This document shows, in pieces, positions 35,101 through 42,212 of a stretch of DNA of 64,000 bases. Location: NCBI GenBank assembly GCA_045538195.1, contig JAZSRA010000055.1:6245-70244 (forward strand). The letters run 5' to 3'. Below the pieces are notes generated by a model that worked only from the letters and a program-made list of their open reading frames with translations, made no database searches and was not told the origin of the DNA. A program made the position numbers and the translations under genes. This DNA comes from SVTX01 sp045538195. Lineage in GTDB: Bacteria; Bacillota; Clostridia; Oscillospirales; CAG-272. How positions within the stretch are numbered: the first letter of the stretch is position 1; every line of letters starts with the position of its first letter.

Positions 35101-35728
35101 TTACAGCATTTACTTCGACCTTGCATACAATGCAAATCACCTCGAATTCGTTGAGGCTAAGCTTCCCGATGGTTCTCCCTTCGGCGAGAGCGGACTTGAC
35201 GCATACGCTACTGTAGATTCTTTGACCAATGTTGGCGAAGCTCACGTTTACCTCGCTAACTACGGCGAGAAACTCTCCAACATTCCCTTCGATCTCTACG
35301 GAGAGCAGTTGGCAGTAGTAACTCTCGTATTCGACGTTAAGGCAGTTAACGCTACCGGCACCGGCAAGACCGGCTCCGCTGTGGCTCTTAACGACATCAG
35401 CGTTCTCGATGCAAACGGTAATCTTATCACCGTTGCTGATGAGGCTGTTGCTCCTGCAAAACCCAACGTTAACCTTAACTCTATCCTTTCCGAGAGCTTC
35501 GATATCTACATGCTCGGTAACGTTACCAAGGGTGTAGTTGAGAACCAGAATCAGGATGCAAGAATCGACGACTTTGATGCTCTTAACTGGGAGGATCTCT
35601 ACCTCTCCGGCGAGTATCTCGCAGCTGCCGACATCAATAAGAACGGCGAGCTTGATTCTTACGATTACGATTACATCTGTGATTACATCGTAAAGGCAAT
35701 TGATTACTACGAACTCTGCGATAAATAA
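32123..35728 (+). CDS. Large secreted cysteine-repeat protein with cohesin-like and dockerin-like modules
   Basis: A 1201-residue protein with a signal peptide (MKKTMKKILSFALVLAMCVS... ending near Ala30). Residues about 30-950 are built from irregular repeats of the form ATC-x3-G-x4-YxC-xxCG...GH, with paired CxxC cysteines that probably bind zinc or form disulfides. From about 958 to 1110 there is a cohesin-like beta-sandwich (IEVDVLVNAYEVYAYSIYFD, then LEFVEAKLPDG). From 1132 to the end is a dockerin-like module with two calcium loops: NQNQDARIDDFD and DINKNGELDSYD. It is the first gene of an operon; the next gene starts 14 nt later and encodes a membrane-anchored cohesin-like protein, so the two may bind each other. 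No catalytic domain is seen. Confidence 0.85.
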   Translation: MKKTMKKILSFALVLAMCVSVALPIFAAEPECPGNVNKDHFKTNCTYTYVDTYAPKCGERGYTVYQCNGCGKYFADDFTQNLEQHDYQVTTAPTCGEAGSEKCTKCGDEQPITALEHAWTPSANICGEPGEKITQTCSNCGETREVEVTGEHDWKIVVKEEPICGKDGLAIYTCNVCGYEKEVAIDCETAEVGGHKWVFVEAVAKTCTTDGNTAGYVCDNEGCDAVAEVGDVINTVDEEGNPVQVTVASKYEVVPASHETTETYIAATCVTPGYTMYVCTVEGCGYATMEVDPNAPALGHEMPANATVTTTACAIVDGVFVPGKTVTTGICNQCGNNATVTETVNHTYTSTPVAATCTTGAYTVYTCTHSTACAAVESAKGEPVADAHKVVYIYEGSEDAANYPSLPLDGTYAPTCTEKGYCYKVCANGCGNEMALMDVPALGHDYGDPVYNCGTGMNDYTCATCGDVKSEAIEGFNKNDYTHHYDWIDNGVWNGTIAVNVDNGCGKPAIYNYTCDHCNEAILVIVTASHTVPAGWVDNANDPTCTQDGNYAWFICAKDDCKAYCYYDAEGALVVIPNAEGATTPELVENSDMPKAVVIAKTGCDIVIDKEYKAPVCGTPGQTAQWHCKNDNCDAVATYDGITVDANGNPMVKAGDEAKLTGSSALSVELTVSHAWANTDTLVLNHKYEGAATFQTRTCAEYGYKLYACTNCDAWEWRYYAQDTDHNIEKTEPECTVNGYYVCTNAWCQHRDALGNLVLNTTNPTYEVIWSEGHVDENGDPIICVAEDFWCAVCNPEFIPNPAFDENAEESETNPKMIPSGNTKLPHYESHNTAAEDWKAAVLANGVHSPMGGMYATELDYSRDCTQWSYIVYVCPDCEDDTKGGHFTVREEAPCKEHHVIAGNKEYKAADAKRIPHSSFTKIITPATFTEAGVKAAICSCEGCEQIVATREYPNEEIGFDLKVDSAIYAGADIVDSGRIEVDVLVNAYEVYAYSIYFDLAYNANHLEFVEAKLPDGSPFGESGLDAYATVDSLTNVGEAHVYLANYGEKLSNIPFDLYGEQLAVVTLVFDVKAVNATGTGKTGSAVALNDISVLDANGNLITVADEAVAPAKPNVNLNSILSESFDIYMLGNVTKGVVENQNQDARIDDFDALNWEDLYLSGEYLAAADINKNGELDSYDYDYICDYIVKAIDYYELCDK

Positions 35729-35742
35729 TTTAGGAGGCAGCG

Positions 35743-37122
35743 ATGCGAACCAAAAGAATATTAACAATACTTTTGGTTGTTGCTCTGACTATTGTTTGTG
35801 GGGCTATGAGTGTAGCCGCTCAAGACGATGCTAACTCCTTCCAGATGGCAGTGGAGGTTAAATCCTCCACTGCTATGTCAGAGGAGCTCTGCATTTTGAA
35901 GCCGGGTAATGGCGTTGAAGTCAGTGTGATGATCACCGAAAATACCGGACTTAGTAGAGTTTTCGGATTTGACATCAAGTATGATGCTGAAGCTCTCGAG
36001 CTCGTATTGACGGAAGAGGGCGACGTAGATTTTACCACCTACAAGCTCTTGGGAGAGAGAACCGCTGAAAACGTTTACGTTAAAGCTCCCGGAGTAGTTG
36101 CTTACAGAACCGGTGGTGTTGATTCCACTATTAAGCCTACTGGTAAACTCGTTACTCTGAAGTTTATCGTTAAGGAGGCTTTTGAAGGAACAATCAATAT
36201 TACCGTTGACGGTTATCAGAATAACATAGTTTTTGCAGACGGTTCACATGCCTACGATGAAGAAGGAAATGCAAACGAAGGCACAAACGTTGTTATCAAG
36301 GACTCCAACACTCCCGATTATGATGGCGCTACCATCTATGTTCATGAGTATGGTGAGCCTATAGTTCAGGAAGCTACCTGCACAACTGAAGGTACTATTA
36401 CTTATCCTTGCACCACTTGTGATGAAAAGGTTGTTGTTAAAACTTCCGATGTGTTGCCTCACACCCCCGGTGCTGAAGCAACCTGCACAGACCCTCAGGT
36501 TTGTACTGAGTGTGGTTTCGAGATTGCACCCGCAAAGGGACATTCCCCCGAGGATGCTCCTGAAAAAGAAGCAACTTGTACCGAAGACGGTCTTACAGGA
36601 AAAACTGTATGCACAGTCTGCAACGAAACGTTAGAGGAACAGGTAATTCCTGCAAAGGGACACACTCCCGGCGACGAGGCAACCTGCACAACTGCTCAGG
36701 TATGTACTGTTTGTAATGCCGAGCTTGCTCCTGCAAAGGGACATACCCCCGGCGACGAGGCAACCTGCACAACCGCTCAGGTATGTACTGTTTGTGACGC
36801 TGAGCTTGCTCCCGCAAAGGGACACACTCCCGGAGATGAAGCAACCTGTACAGCCGCTCAGGTATGTACTGCTTGCGACACTGAGCTCGCTTCTGCGAAG
36901 GGTCATACTTACGGTGACTGGGAGGTCGTAAAAGAAGCAACTACTAAAGAGGAAGGCGTTCAGGCAAAGACTTGTACCGCTTGCGGTCACCAAATTACCG
37001 AAAGCATTCCTAAGATTGAAAGTAACGACGCATGGGTATGGATTGTTGTAATCGTAACCGTCGTTGTACTTGCTGGCGGTGGCTTCTGCCTTTACTGGTT
37101 TGTTTTCAAAAAAAAGAAATAA
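35743..37122 (+). CDS. Membrane-anchored cohesin-like protein with tandem cysteine repeats
   Basis: A 459-residue protein. Signal peptide to about residue 26. Residues 28-170 form a cohesin-like domain (VEVSVMITENTGLSRVFGFDIKYDAEALELV, later GKLVTLKFIVKEAFEGTINITVDG). Residues 205-425 carry cysteine repeats; three nearly identical 27-residue units KGHTPGDEATCTTAQVC-TVC(N/D)AELAPA lie at about 304-387. A C-terminal transmembrane helix (430-452, WVWIVVIVTVVVLAGGGFCLYW) and KKKK tail anchor it, with the cohesin outside. It follows the dockerin-like gene by 14 nt with AGGAGG, so a scaffold-partner pair on the cell surface is likely. Confidence 0.85.
   Translation: MRTKRILTILLVVALTIVCGAMSVAAQDDANSFQMAVEVKSSTAMSEELCILKPGNGVEVSVMITENTGLSRVFGFDIKYDAEALELVLTEEGDVDFTTYKLLGERTAENVYVKAPGVVAYRTGGVDSTIKPTGKLVTLKFIVKEAFEGTINITVDGYQNNIVFADGSHAYDEEGNANEGTNVVIKDSNTPDYDGATIYVHEYGEPIVQEATCTTEGTITYPCTTCDEKVVVKTSDVLPHTPGAEATCTDPQVCTECGFEIAPAKGHSPEDAPEKEATCTEDGLTGKTVCTVCNETLEEQVIPAKGHTPGDEATCTTAQVCTVCNAELAPAKGHTPGDEATCTTAQVCTVCDAELAPAKGHTPGDEATCTAAQVCTACDTELASAKGHTYGDWEVVKEATTKEEGVQAKTCTACGHQITESIPKIESNDAWVWIVVIVTVVVLAGGGFCLYWFVFKKKK
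36650..36906 (+). repeat. 81-bp tandem repeat within the cohesin-like gene
   Basis: Three units of 81 bp encode the 27-residue cysteine repeat. Units one and two are almost identical at the DNA level, the third has more silent changes. This points to recent duplication and possible length variation between strains. Confidence 0.85.
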
Positions 37123-37206
37123 TTTGATTTCTGAACAGGGCTAACGATTTCACTGTTCGTAATAGACAGGCAATCTACCAAGGTAGAATATATTAAATTA
37201 GTTAAC

Positions 37207-37250
37207 AACTGACATCGCTTTCGATAGATTGCGGTGTCAGTTTTGTTTTA
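37207..37250 (+). terminator. Terminator of the cohesin/dockerin operon
   Basis: AACTGACATCGC and GCGGTGTCAGTT form a stem of 11 pairs with one mismatch, followed by TTGTTTT. Confidence 0.75.
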
Positions 37251-37332
37251 AGTTTACTGCTTATATTTTTATTCCCCAAATTTGTTGGCAGATTACTTGT
37301 AACATTAAATTTGAATAAAAAACGGAGTTAAT

Positions 37333-37845
37333 ATGTTAATCAGAAAATCAACCGAGACGGATATTATTTCGATAATGCCCATATTTGACGAGGCAAGGAA
37401 GACTATTGCCGCGCTCGGTATCGATCAATGGCAGAACGGATACCCGTCCGAGGAGATAATTTTATCCGATATTGAACTGGAGCAGTCTTACCTCTGTGAG
37501 CTTGACGGAAATATCTGCGGTACGTTTGCTATGCTGTCTTGCGGTGAGCCGACCTACGATAATATCTATGACGGTCACTGGCTGACCGGCGACGAGAGCC
37601 AAAATTATGTTGCCATCCACCGCGTTGCCATTTCGGTCTCCAGCCGCGGTAGCGGACTTTCGGGGAAAATCATTTCTTATGCCGCCGACTTTGCCAAAAA
37701 CATTGGTAGAAAAAGTCTGCGGATCGACACCCACCGAGGAAATCTCGTTATGCGTCGTATGCTTGAAAAGAACGGTTTTCGGTATTGCGGAGTAATCTAT
37801 CTTGAAAGTGGCGACGAGAGAGTTGCTTACGAAAAACTTATCTGA
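37333..37845 (+). CDS. GNAT family N-acetyltransferase
   Basis: A 170-residue acetyltransferase. The N-terminal strand and helix IRKSTETDIISIMPIFDEARKTIAALGIDQW and the acetyl-CoA binding segment VAISVSSRGSGLSGKIISYAADFAKNIG match the GNAT fold. The C-terminal DTHRGNLVMRRMLEKNGFRYCGVIYLESGDERVAYEKLI is typical of small clostridial GNAT proteins. The substrate cannot be inferred. Shine-Dalgarno CGGAG. Confidence 0.88.
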   Translation: MLIRKSTETDIISIMPIFDEARKTIAALGIDQWQNGYPSEEIILSDIELEQSYLCELDGNICGTFAMLSCGEPTYDNIYDGHWLTGDESQNYVAIHRVAISVSSRGSGLSGKIISYAADFAKNIGRKSLRIDTHRGNLVMRRMLEKNGFRYCGVIYLESGDERVAYEKLI

Positions 37846-37890
37846 TAAGTTTTTATGCCTCGTATGGTACCTACAAGAGAATATCAAAAC

Positions 37891-37920
37891 AAAAAGCTGC
37901 GAGACCTCGCAGCTTTTTGT
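37891..37920. terminator. Bidirectional terminator
   Basis: AAAAAGCTGCGAG and CTCGCAGCTTTTT form a 13-bp stem between convergent genes. Confidence 0.9.
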
Positions 37921-39108
37921 TTATAATACGATCATCATAGTAACCGTCAGAATTATTAAAAATCCGAAATTAAACGCCGAGAAAAGACCGATATATTTGA
38001 GGGTCTTTCCCTTGACGTGCGAGGTGTACTCGCGGAAAGTGATAAGGCTTGCCAGAGAGGAGATCAGAGTTCCAACTCCACCGATGTTTACGCCGACCAA
38101 AAGCTCTCTCCAGTTGTCCGTGAATTCCGACAAAAGAATTGCCGAGGGTACGTTACTTATCACCTGACACGAAAGCACGCTTGTGAGCAGTGTATTCTTT
38201 TCAAGCAGATACGAGAAGAAGTCGCTGACGACACCGATGCGCGATACGTTGCCCGCAAGGAGGAAGAACGACACGAAGGTCAGAAGCAGGGGATAGTCTA
38301 CCTTGGCAAGCGCCCGTCTGTCCGAAACAAGTATTGCTATGAAAATGATGGGCAGACAGACGTAATAGGGTATAAGTCTGAACACTGTAAGTATGGTAAG
38401 TGCGAAAAGTATAAGATAAAAGACGGTGCGACCCTTGGAGAAGCTTTCGTTCTCACCGTCGGTCAAAGCCAGCGATTCTTTAGGGATAAAGAAGCAGCAG
38501 ACCGTGAAAAGCACGATAGAAAGGACGAAAGGCAGAAGCATAACGCCCATAAATTCCATAGTGGGAATGTTGAACTTGGTATATATGTAAAGGTTCTGGG
38601 GATTGCCGAAAGGGGTCAGCATACCGCCGAGATTTGCGGCGATGTTCTGGAAAATGAAGATAGGCGCCATATATTTTTCCTTGCCCGTAGAGGTAAGGGA
38701 GATATATCCCAAGGGGAGAAAGGTGAGGAGCGCCATATCGTTTGCGAGGAACATCGAGCCGATAAAGGTGATGTAGACGAGAGATAGAGCCAGCGTCCTC
38801 GTATTACCCGCGCATTTTACTATCTTGCGCGCGGTGATAGTGAAAAATCTGATGTTTTTCAGCGCGCATATTACCGCCAGCGTGCAGAAAAGGCAGGTCA
38901 GCGTTTTGAAATCGAAATACCCCAGATATTCTGCGTCGGGCTTGACGAAAAAGCAGGAAATGACCGCTAGGGTGGAGGCGATAACTAGAACCGTATTTTT
39001 CGCTGCAAAATCCTTGACGAGAAGACCTACGCGGTGCAAAAGCTCGATAATATTTACGTTGTGATGATGGTGATGCTTATGATGGCGTACTGCAGTTGAT
39101 CTGTTCAT
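37921..39108 (-). CDS. SLC13/ArsB-NhaD superfamily anion transporter with His-rich N terminus
   Basis: A 395-residue membrane protein with about ten helices. The motifs FLANDMALLTFLPLGYI and NLGGMLTPFGNPQNLYIYTKF match the ion-transporter superfamily that includes citrate (CitMHS) and arsenite (ArsB) carriers; the second repeat shows SCQVISNVPSAILLS. The substrate is unknown. The N terminus reads MNRSTAVRHHKHHHHHNVN, with seven histidines in eight residues, which could bind divalent metal in the cytoplasm. AAGGAAG lies seven nt before the ATG, inside an inverted repeat that also spans the promoter. Confidence 0.83.
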   Translation of the reverse strand: MNRSTAVRHHKHHHHHNVNIIELLHRVGLLVKDFAAKNTVLVIASTLAVISCFFVKPDAEYLGYFDFKTLTCLFCTLAVICALKNIRFFTITARKIVKCAGNTRTLALSLVYITFIGSMFLANDMALLTFLPLGYISLTSTGKEKYMAPIFIFQNIAANLGGMLTPFGNPQNLYIYTKFNIPTMEFMGVMLLPFVLSIVLFTVCCFFIPKESLALTDGENESFSKGRTVFYLILFALTILTVFRLIPYYVCLPIIFIAILVSDRRALAKVDYPLLLTFVSFFLLAGNVSRIGVVSDFFSYLLEKNTLLTSVLSCQVISNVPSAILLSEFTDNWRELLVGVNIGGVGTLISSLASLITFREYTSHVKGKTLKYIGLFSAFNFGFLIILTVTMMIVL

Positions 39109-39110
39109 AA

Positions 39111-39185
39111 AAAAGCTTCCTTTTATTTAATATACTCAAACACAAACCAAGGAAAGAGTATATCAAAAAAAGGAAGCTTTGTCAA
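39111..39185 (-). promoter_or_regulatory. Promoter inside an inverted repeat, upstream of the SLC13-like gene
   Basis: On the minus strand TTGACA (39180-39185), 17 nt, TATACT (39157-39162). AAAGCTTCCTTTT in the spacer is repeated inversely as AAAAGGAAGCTTTT at 39111-39124, where it contains the Shine-Dalgarno site. TATACTC is repeated inversely as GAGTATA at 39131-39137. The palindrome therefore links promoter and ribosome-binding site and may be an operator. Confidence 0.6.
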
Positions 39186-39200
39186 TATATTTTTTGAAAT

Positions 39201-40298
39201 TTATTCTACGATATTTTTAGCGGTTTTGGCGGTCTTTTTGTATATTATTGCCGCGAGAACCACCGCAAGTATTCCCGAGATCAGCTTGCCTGCGATGACA
39301 GCAGGGAGATACTCGGATTTATATGACATAGTGAACGCCAGATGGTCGGCAAGAGTGAATGCCGCGCTGACGGCGAATGCCGAATTGAGGACTACGCCTC
39401 GCTCGTCCATATCCTTCATCATGCCGAACGTGGTGACGCTGGTTGCAAGTGTGGAAATAAATCCAAGGACGCTCTTTTCGTTGAGTCCCGTCTTTCTGCC
39501 GAGGGCGCGGAGGGGCTTTCCGATAAGCTTTGAGATAATATAGAGCAGAGGAAAGGCTCCCGCCATTACGCAGGCGATATTGAATACTATCTCAACACCG
39601 CCCATGGTGACCGAGGGGTCGGTGTAGGGAACTATATCAAAGCCTGTAAGATACTCAAAAATGCCGATCACAAGTCCCGCGATAACGACAACTCGGATAA
39701 CGATGCCGAAAACATTGAAGATCTTGACCGATATATTGGGCAGAACCAAAAGTCCCACCGCAAGTATTGCCGAGAGAAGAATGAGAGGAAGCAGATTTAC
39801 GAGCAGAGTAAGAACTCCGATCCCGCGCATAAGTCCCGACACAAAGCAGCCTACGGGGATAGTGCATATACCGCAAAGGAGACCCAGAAGCACGCTCTTT
39901 CTTTGAGCTTTGTCTACCGCACCCATAACGAAGGGGAGAGTAAAGGAGAAGGTAGCGCCCATCATCGAGCCGACAACAAGTCCGTTGAAAAGCCCAACCT
40001 CGGTCGATAGCGCAAGATCCGAGGAGATCTGCGCGCCGCCCATGTCGTTGGCAAGGATCAGACCGATAAAGGAGGAGGGGTCGATAGGTATTATCTCCGC
40101 GAAAGCGGCAAGTGGGGTGGTCAAAAGCTGGGTTATAACGGGTGCGAGAACGATCATTCCCACCATCGAAAGCGCCAGATTGCCAAGCATGTATATACCT
40201 TTTTCAAATTCCTTGCCGATCCCCAGCTTATTGCCTATTATCAGGTCAACTGCGGCAACGGCGGCAAAGACAGCCATTATTATCGATACTATATTCAT
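39201..40298 (-). CDS. eutH: Ethanolamine permease-like protein EutH
   Basis: A 365-residue membrane protein with about ten helices. The sequence (GNKLGIGKEFEKGIYMLGNLALSMVGMIVLAP, DMGGAQISSDLALS, TFGMMKDMDERGVVLNSAFAVSA) matches EutH, which supports ethanolamine uptake at low external concentrations. No other eut gene is in the window, so it may act alone or serve a distant operon. The terminator and promoter of the next gene lie immediately after its stop. Confidence 0.9.
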   Translation of the reverse strand: MNIVSIIMAVFAAVAAVDLIIGNKLGIGKEFEKGIYMLGNLALSMVGMIVLAPVITQLLTTPLAAFAEIIPIDPSSFIGLILANDMGGAQISSDLALSTEVGLFNGLVVGSMMGATFSFTLPFVMGAVDKAQRKSVLLGLLCGICTIPVGCFVSGLMRGIGVLTLLVNLLPLILLSAILAVGLLVLPNISVKIFNVFGIVIRVVVIAGLVIGIFEYLTGFDIVPYTDPSVTMGGVEIVFNIACVMAGAFPLLYIISKLIGKPLRALGRKTGLNEKSVLGFISTLATSVTTFGMMKDMDERGVVLNSAFAVSAAFTLADHLAFTMSYKSEYLPAVIAGKLISGILAVVLAAIIYKKTAKTAKNIVE

Positions 40299-40435
40299 AA
40301 ACGCTCCAAAAATAATTTTGTCTTGATTTTATAAAGCCTTTTTCCATTAAAGATGGATTATGTCTATAACCACGTTTCCATTATATCACTTTTGAAGCGG
40401 TTTTGCAATATATTTTCATTTTTTTACATTCTTTC

Positions 40436-40464
40436 TTGAATTTTGACATGATTTATGATACAAT
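40436..40464 (+). promoter_or_regulatory. Sigma-A promoter of SASA esterase gene
   Basis: TTGAAT, 17 nt, TACAAT, with a leader of about 75 nt. Confidence 0.6.
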
Positions 40465-40547
40465 GAAAACAAGCAGATGTGGCAACAATGCCTTGGGCGT
40501 TGGCGCGCTAAAAGAAGTTTTCAAAAAGAGTTTTAGAAGGTGTAGGT

Positions 40548-41381
40548 ATGAAAAGAGCAAAGGTTATAGTTTTGGCAGGACAGTCTAACGCCGTTGGCGT
40601 GGGACACGTCAAATATCTGCCTAAATTCTACGATGATGAAACGATTTCAAGATTCAAAGCGGGCTTTGACAATATTCTCATTCGTTACATATCCCACGAT
40701 ATCCGCAAAGATTCTTTCGTAAAAGTTGCGGTCAATCAGACCGAAAAAAACAAGGATACCTTGGGTCCCGAGGTGGGAATTGCGAAAAAACTGACCGAAA
40801 AGTACCCCGAGGAGCAGTTTTTTATCATAAAGTGTGCCTTCGGCGGCTCTGATATGAATAACGGATGGCGTTCACCCTCAAGCGGAGTGCCTTATGACCC
40901 CGAAACGGTGGTTGATCCGGCAAAGGCTATTGCCTCGTCTGCATATAGATCCGGTGGCTGGTGTTATCACCAGATAATATCGGTTTTAGGTGACGGATTG
41001 GCAGAACTTATGGAGGCGGGATATACTCCCGAGATAATCGCTTTTTGCTGGATGCAGGGCGAGAGCGATTCGGGTATTCCTCTTTGTGCCGAGCCTTACA
41101 TTGACCGTTACGATTGCATGCTTCGCGATCTTAGGGAGAGCTTCGCGCCTGCATTTGACAACTGCGTCTATATTGATGCTGGAATTTCGGAAGAATGGGG
41201 TAATTATGAGCAGATGAACGCTCGCAAGCGTGAGTACGCCGAGAAAAACGGTCACCGTTTTATCGATACGATCGCGGCAGGACTTACAACCCGCAACGAG
41301 CCTGAGGAAAACCCCGACACCGCTCACTATGACGTTACCAGCACTATCAAACTCGGCGAACTTTTCGCGGAGTTTATGTAA
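40548..41381 (+). CDS. Sialate O-acetylesterase-like (SASA domain) hydrolase
   Basis: A 277-residue cytoplasmic protein of the SGNH/GDSL-type SASA family. The nucleophile block is VLAGQSNAVG (Ser), then CAFGGSDM, FCWMQGESDSG (block III), and the catalytic DTAHYD near the C terminus. The family removes acetyl groups from sugars such as sialic acid or plant xylan. No signal peptide is present, so the substrate is intracellular. RBS AAGGTG. Monocistronic. Confidence 0.87.
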   Translation: MKRAKVIVLAGQSNAVGVGHVKYLPKFYDDETISRFKAGFDNILIRYISHDIRKDSFVKVAVNQTEKNKDTLGPEVGIAKKLTEKYPEEQFFIIKCAFGGSDMNNGWRSPSSGVPYDPETVVDPAKAIASSAYRSGGWCYHQIISVLGDGLAELMEAGYTPEIIAFCWMQGESDSGIPLCAEPYIDRYDCMLRDLRESFAPAFDNCVYIDAGISEEWGNYEQMNARKREYAEKNGHRFIDTIAAGLTTRNEPEENPDTAHYDVTSTIKLGELFAEFM

Positions 41382-41388
41382 ATATTAT

Positions 41389-41459
41389 ACAGGGGGAGAA
41401 AACCATTTTTGCAAAATAGGTTTTCTCCCCCTGCACCACCTCTTTCCAAAAAACTCTAA
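41389..41459. repeat. Dispersed palindromic repeat (member 4)
   Basis: CAGGGGGAGAAAACC (41390-41404) is the exact inverse of 41419-41433. The right flank CACCTCTTTCCAAAAAACT matches the left flank of member 5 in inverse orientation. It probably terminates the esterase gene. Confidence 0.8.
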
Positions 41460-41466
41460 AAAAAGC

Positions 41467-41506
41467 AAAACCCATAGATTCTAATTTGAATTTATGGGTT
41501 TTGGTA
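41467..41506. terminator. Terminator of XRE regulator gene
   Basis: AAAACCCATA and TATGGGTTTT form a 10-bp stem just past the regulator stop at 41509. Confidence 0.75.
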
Positions 41507-41508
41507 TA

Positions 41509-41727
41509 TCAATTAAGTTTTCTTGGCGTATCAATTAGACCGAGCAAATAATCCACTGAAACATTATAATGTTTGGCTAAAATAATATATTTGTCTACGC
41601 CCATCATTTGTACGCCCGTTTCCCACTTGCCTACTTGCTGTCTTGTAGTTTTCAAAAGAAGCGCTATATCGGCCTGTGTTAAATCGTGATCTTCTCGAAG
41701 ATCTTTCAATCTTGCATAATGATTCAT
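41509..41727 (-). CDS. XRE family helix-turn-helix regulator
   Basis: A 72-residue protein that is nearly all HTH_3 domain: LKDLREDHDLTQADIALLLKTTRQQVGKWETGVQMMGVDKYIILAKHYNVSVDYLLGL. It should bind DNA as a dimer. It is divergent from the small gene at 41850, and the 120-nt gap holds three similar 16-bp palindromes placed over both promoters, so it probably represses both. Shine-Dalgarno AGAGGA. Confidence 0.9.
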   Translation of the reverse strand: MNHYARLKDLREDHDLTQADIALLLKTTRQQVGKWETGVQMMGVDKYIILAKHYNVSVDYLLGLIDTPRKLN

Positions 41728-41752
41728 GGCAGTCCTCTATCCTTTTTTTATT

Positions 41753-41834
41753 ATTATATCATGCACTTTAAAAGATGCGCTTGACAAGCACCTTAAAAGG
41801 TGCTATAATATTTTTAAAGCACTCTTTAGAGTGC
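41753..41834. promoter_or_regulatory. Divergent promoters with three palindromic operators
   Basis: Operators of 7+2+7 bp: GCACTTTAAAAGATGC (41763-41778), GCACCTTAAAAGGTGC (41788-41803) and GCACTCTTTAGAGTGC (41819-41834). The + promoter is TTGACA (41781-41786), 17 nt, TATAAT (41804-41809), and the second operator fills its spacer exactly. The third lies at about +4 to +20. The first overlaps the likely minus promoter (TATAAT at 41753-41758 on the minus strand). This layout suggests repression of both genes by the XRE protein. Confidence 0.8.
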
Positions 41835-41849
41835 GAAAGGAGGCAATAT

Positions 41850-42119
41850 ATGAAAACTGCGTTAGAAGAATTATGGTATTCTTATCAAATGGAAAATCCC
41901 ATTGAGGTAAAAAATCAGAGTAAGGAATTACTGATGGAATTAGTGAAAAAACAAGATTATTTGAAAGACAATTTAGATTCCGAAATTTTTAAAATTTGCG
42001 AAGAGTGTCACGATATTATTTTTCAAATGAGTGAGATTTCGGAAAAAGAGGCCTTTGTTAAAGGAATACGATTCGCCACAAAATATCTTATCGAAGCGTT
42101 GTGTAGCAAAACAATATAA
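41850..42119 (+). CDS. DUF6809-like small helical protein
   Basis: An 89-residue protein, mainly helical. The start at 41850 has AAAGGAGG eight nt upstream; a longer frame from 41775 would begin inside the -35 region and is rejected. N-terminal MKTALEELWYSYQMENP and the C-terminal KEAFVKGIRFATKYLIEAL match small proteins of the DUF6809 type found across Clostridia, often in mobile elements, with no known function. Expression is apparently controlled by three operators. A palindromic repeat follows. Confidence 0.7.
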   Translation: MKTALEELWYSYQMENPIEVKNQSKELLMELVKKQDYLKDNLDSEIFKICEECHDIIFQMSEISEKEAFVKGIRFATKYLIEALCSKTI

Positions 42120-42133
42120 TATTTCCTCTTATT

Positions 42134-42208
42134 TTGAAAGTTTTTGAAAGAGGAGGGGGTGCAGGGGGAGTAGAAAACTTTTTCCAAAAAGTTTTCTACT
42201 CCCCCTGC
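42134..42208. repeat. Dispersed palindromic repeat (member 5, best conserved)
   Basis: The 42161-42183 arm (GCAGGGGGAGTAGAAAACTT and three more T) is the exact inverse of 42186-42208, a 23-bp stem with a two-base loop. The flank AAAGTTTTTGAAAGAGGAGG precedes it. It lies between convergent genes. Confidence 0.85.
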
Positions 42209-42212
42209 AAAA

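Noticed and set aside
32093..35767. A 1224-residue open frame on the minus strand opposite the 1201-aa gene
   Set aside because: It mirrors the biased codon use of the cysteine-repeat gene, has no Shine-Dalgarno site, and the + strand has signal peptide, promoter and domains. Long antisense frames are expected from such composition.
36650..36906. CRISPR or intergenic tandem repeat
   Set aside because: The repeat is inside a coding gene in frame and encodes a 27-residue protein repeat.
39111..39181. Intrinsic terminator after eutH
   Set aside because: The inverted repeat contains a complete promoter with a 17-nt spacer and the Shine-Dalgarno site of the next gene, so only part of it would be transcribed from that promoter.
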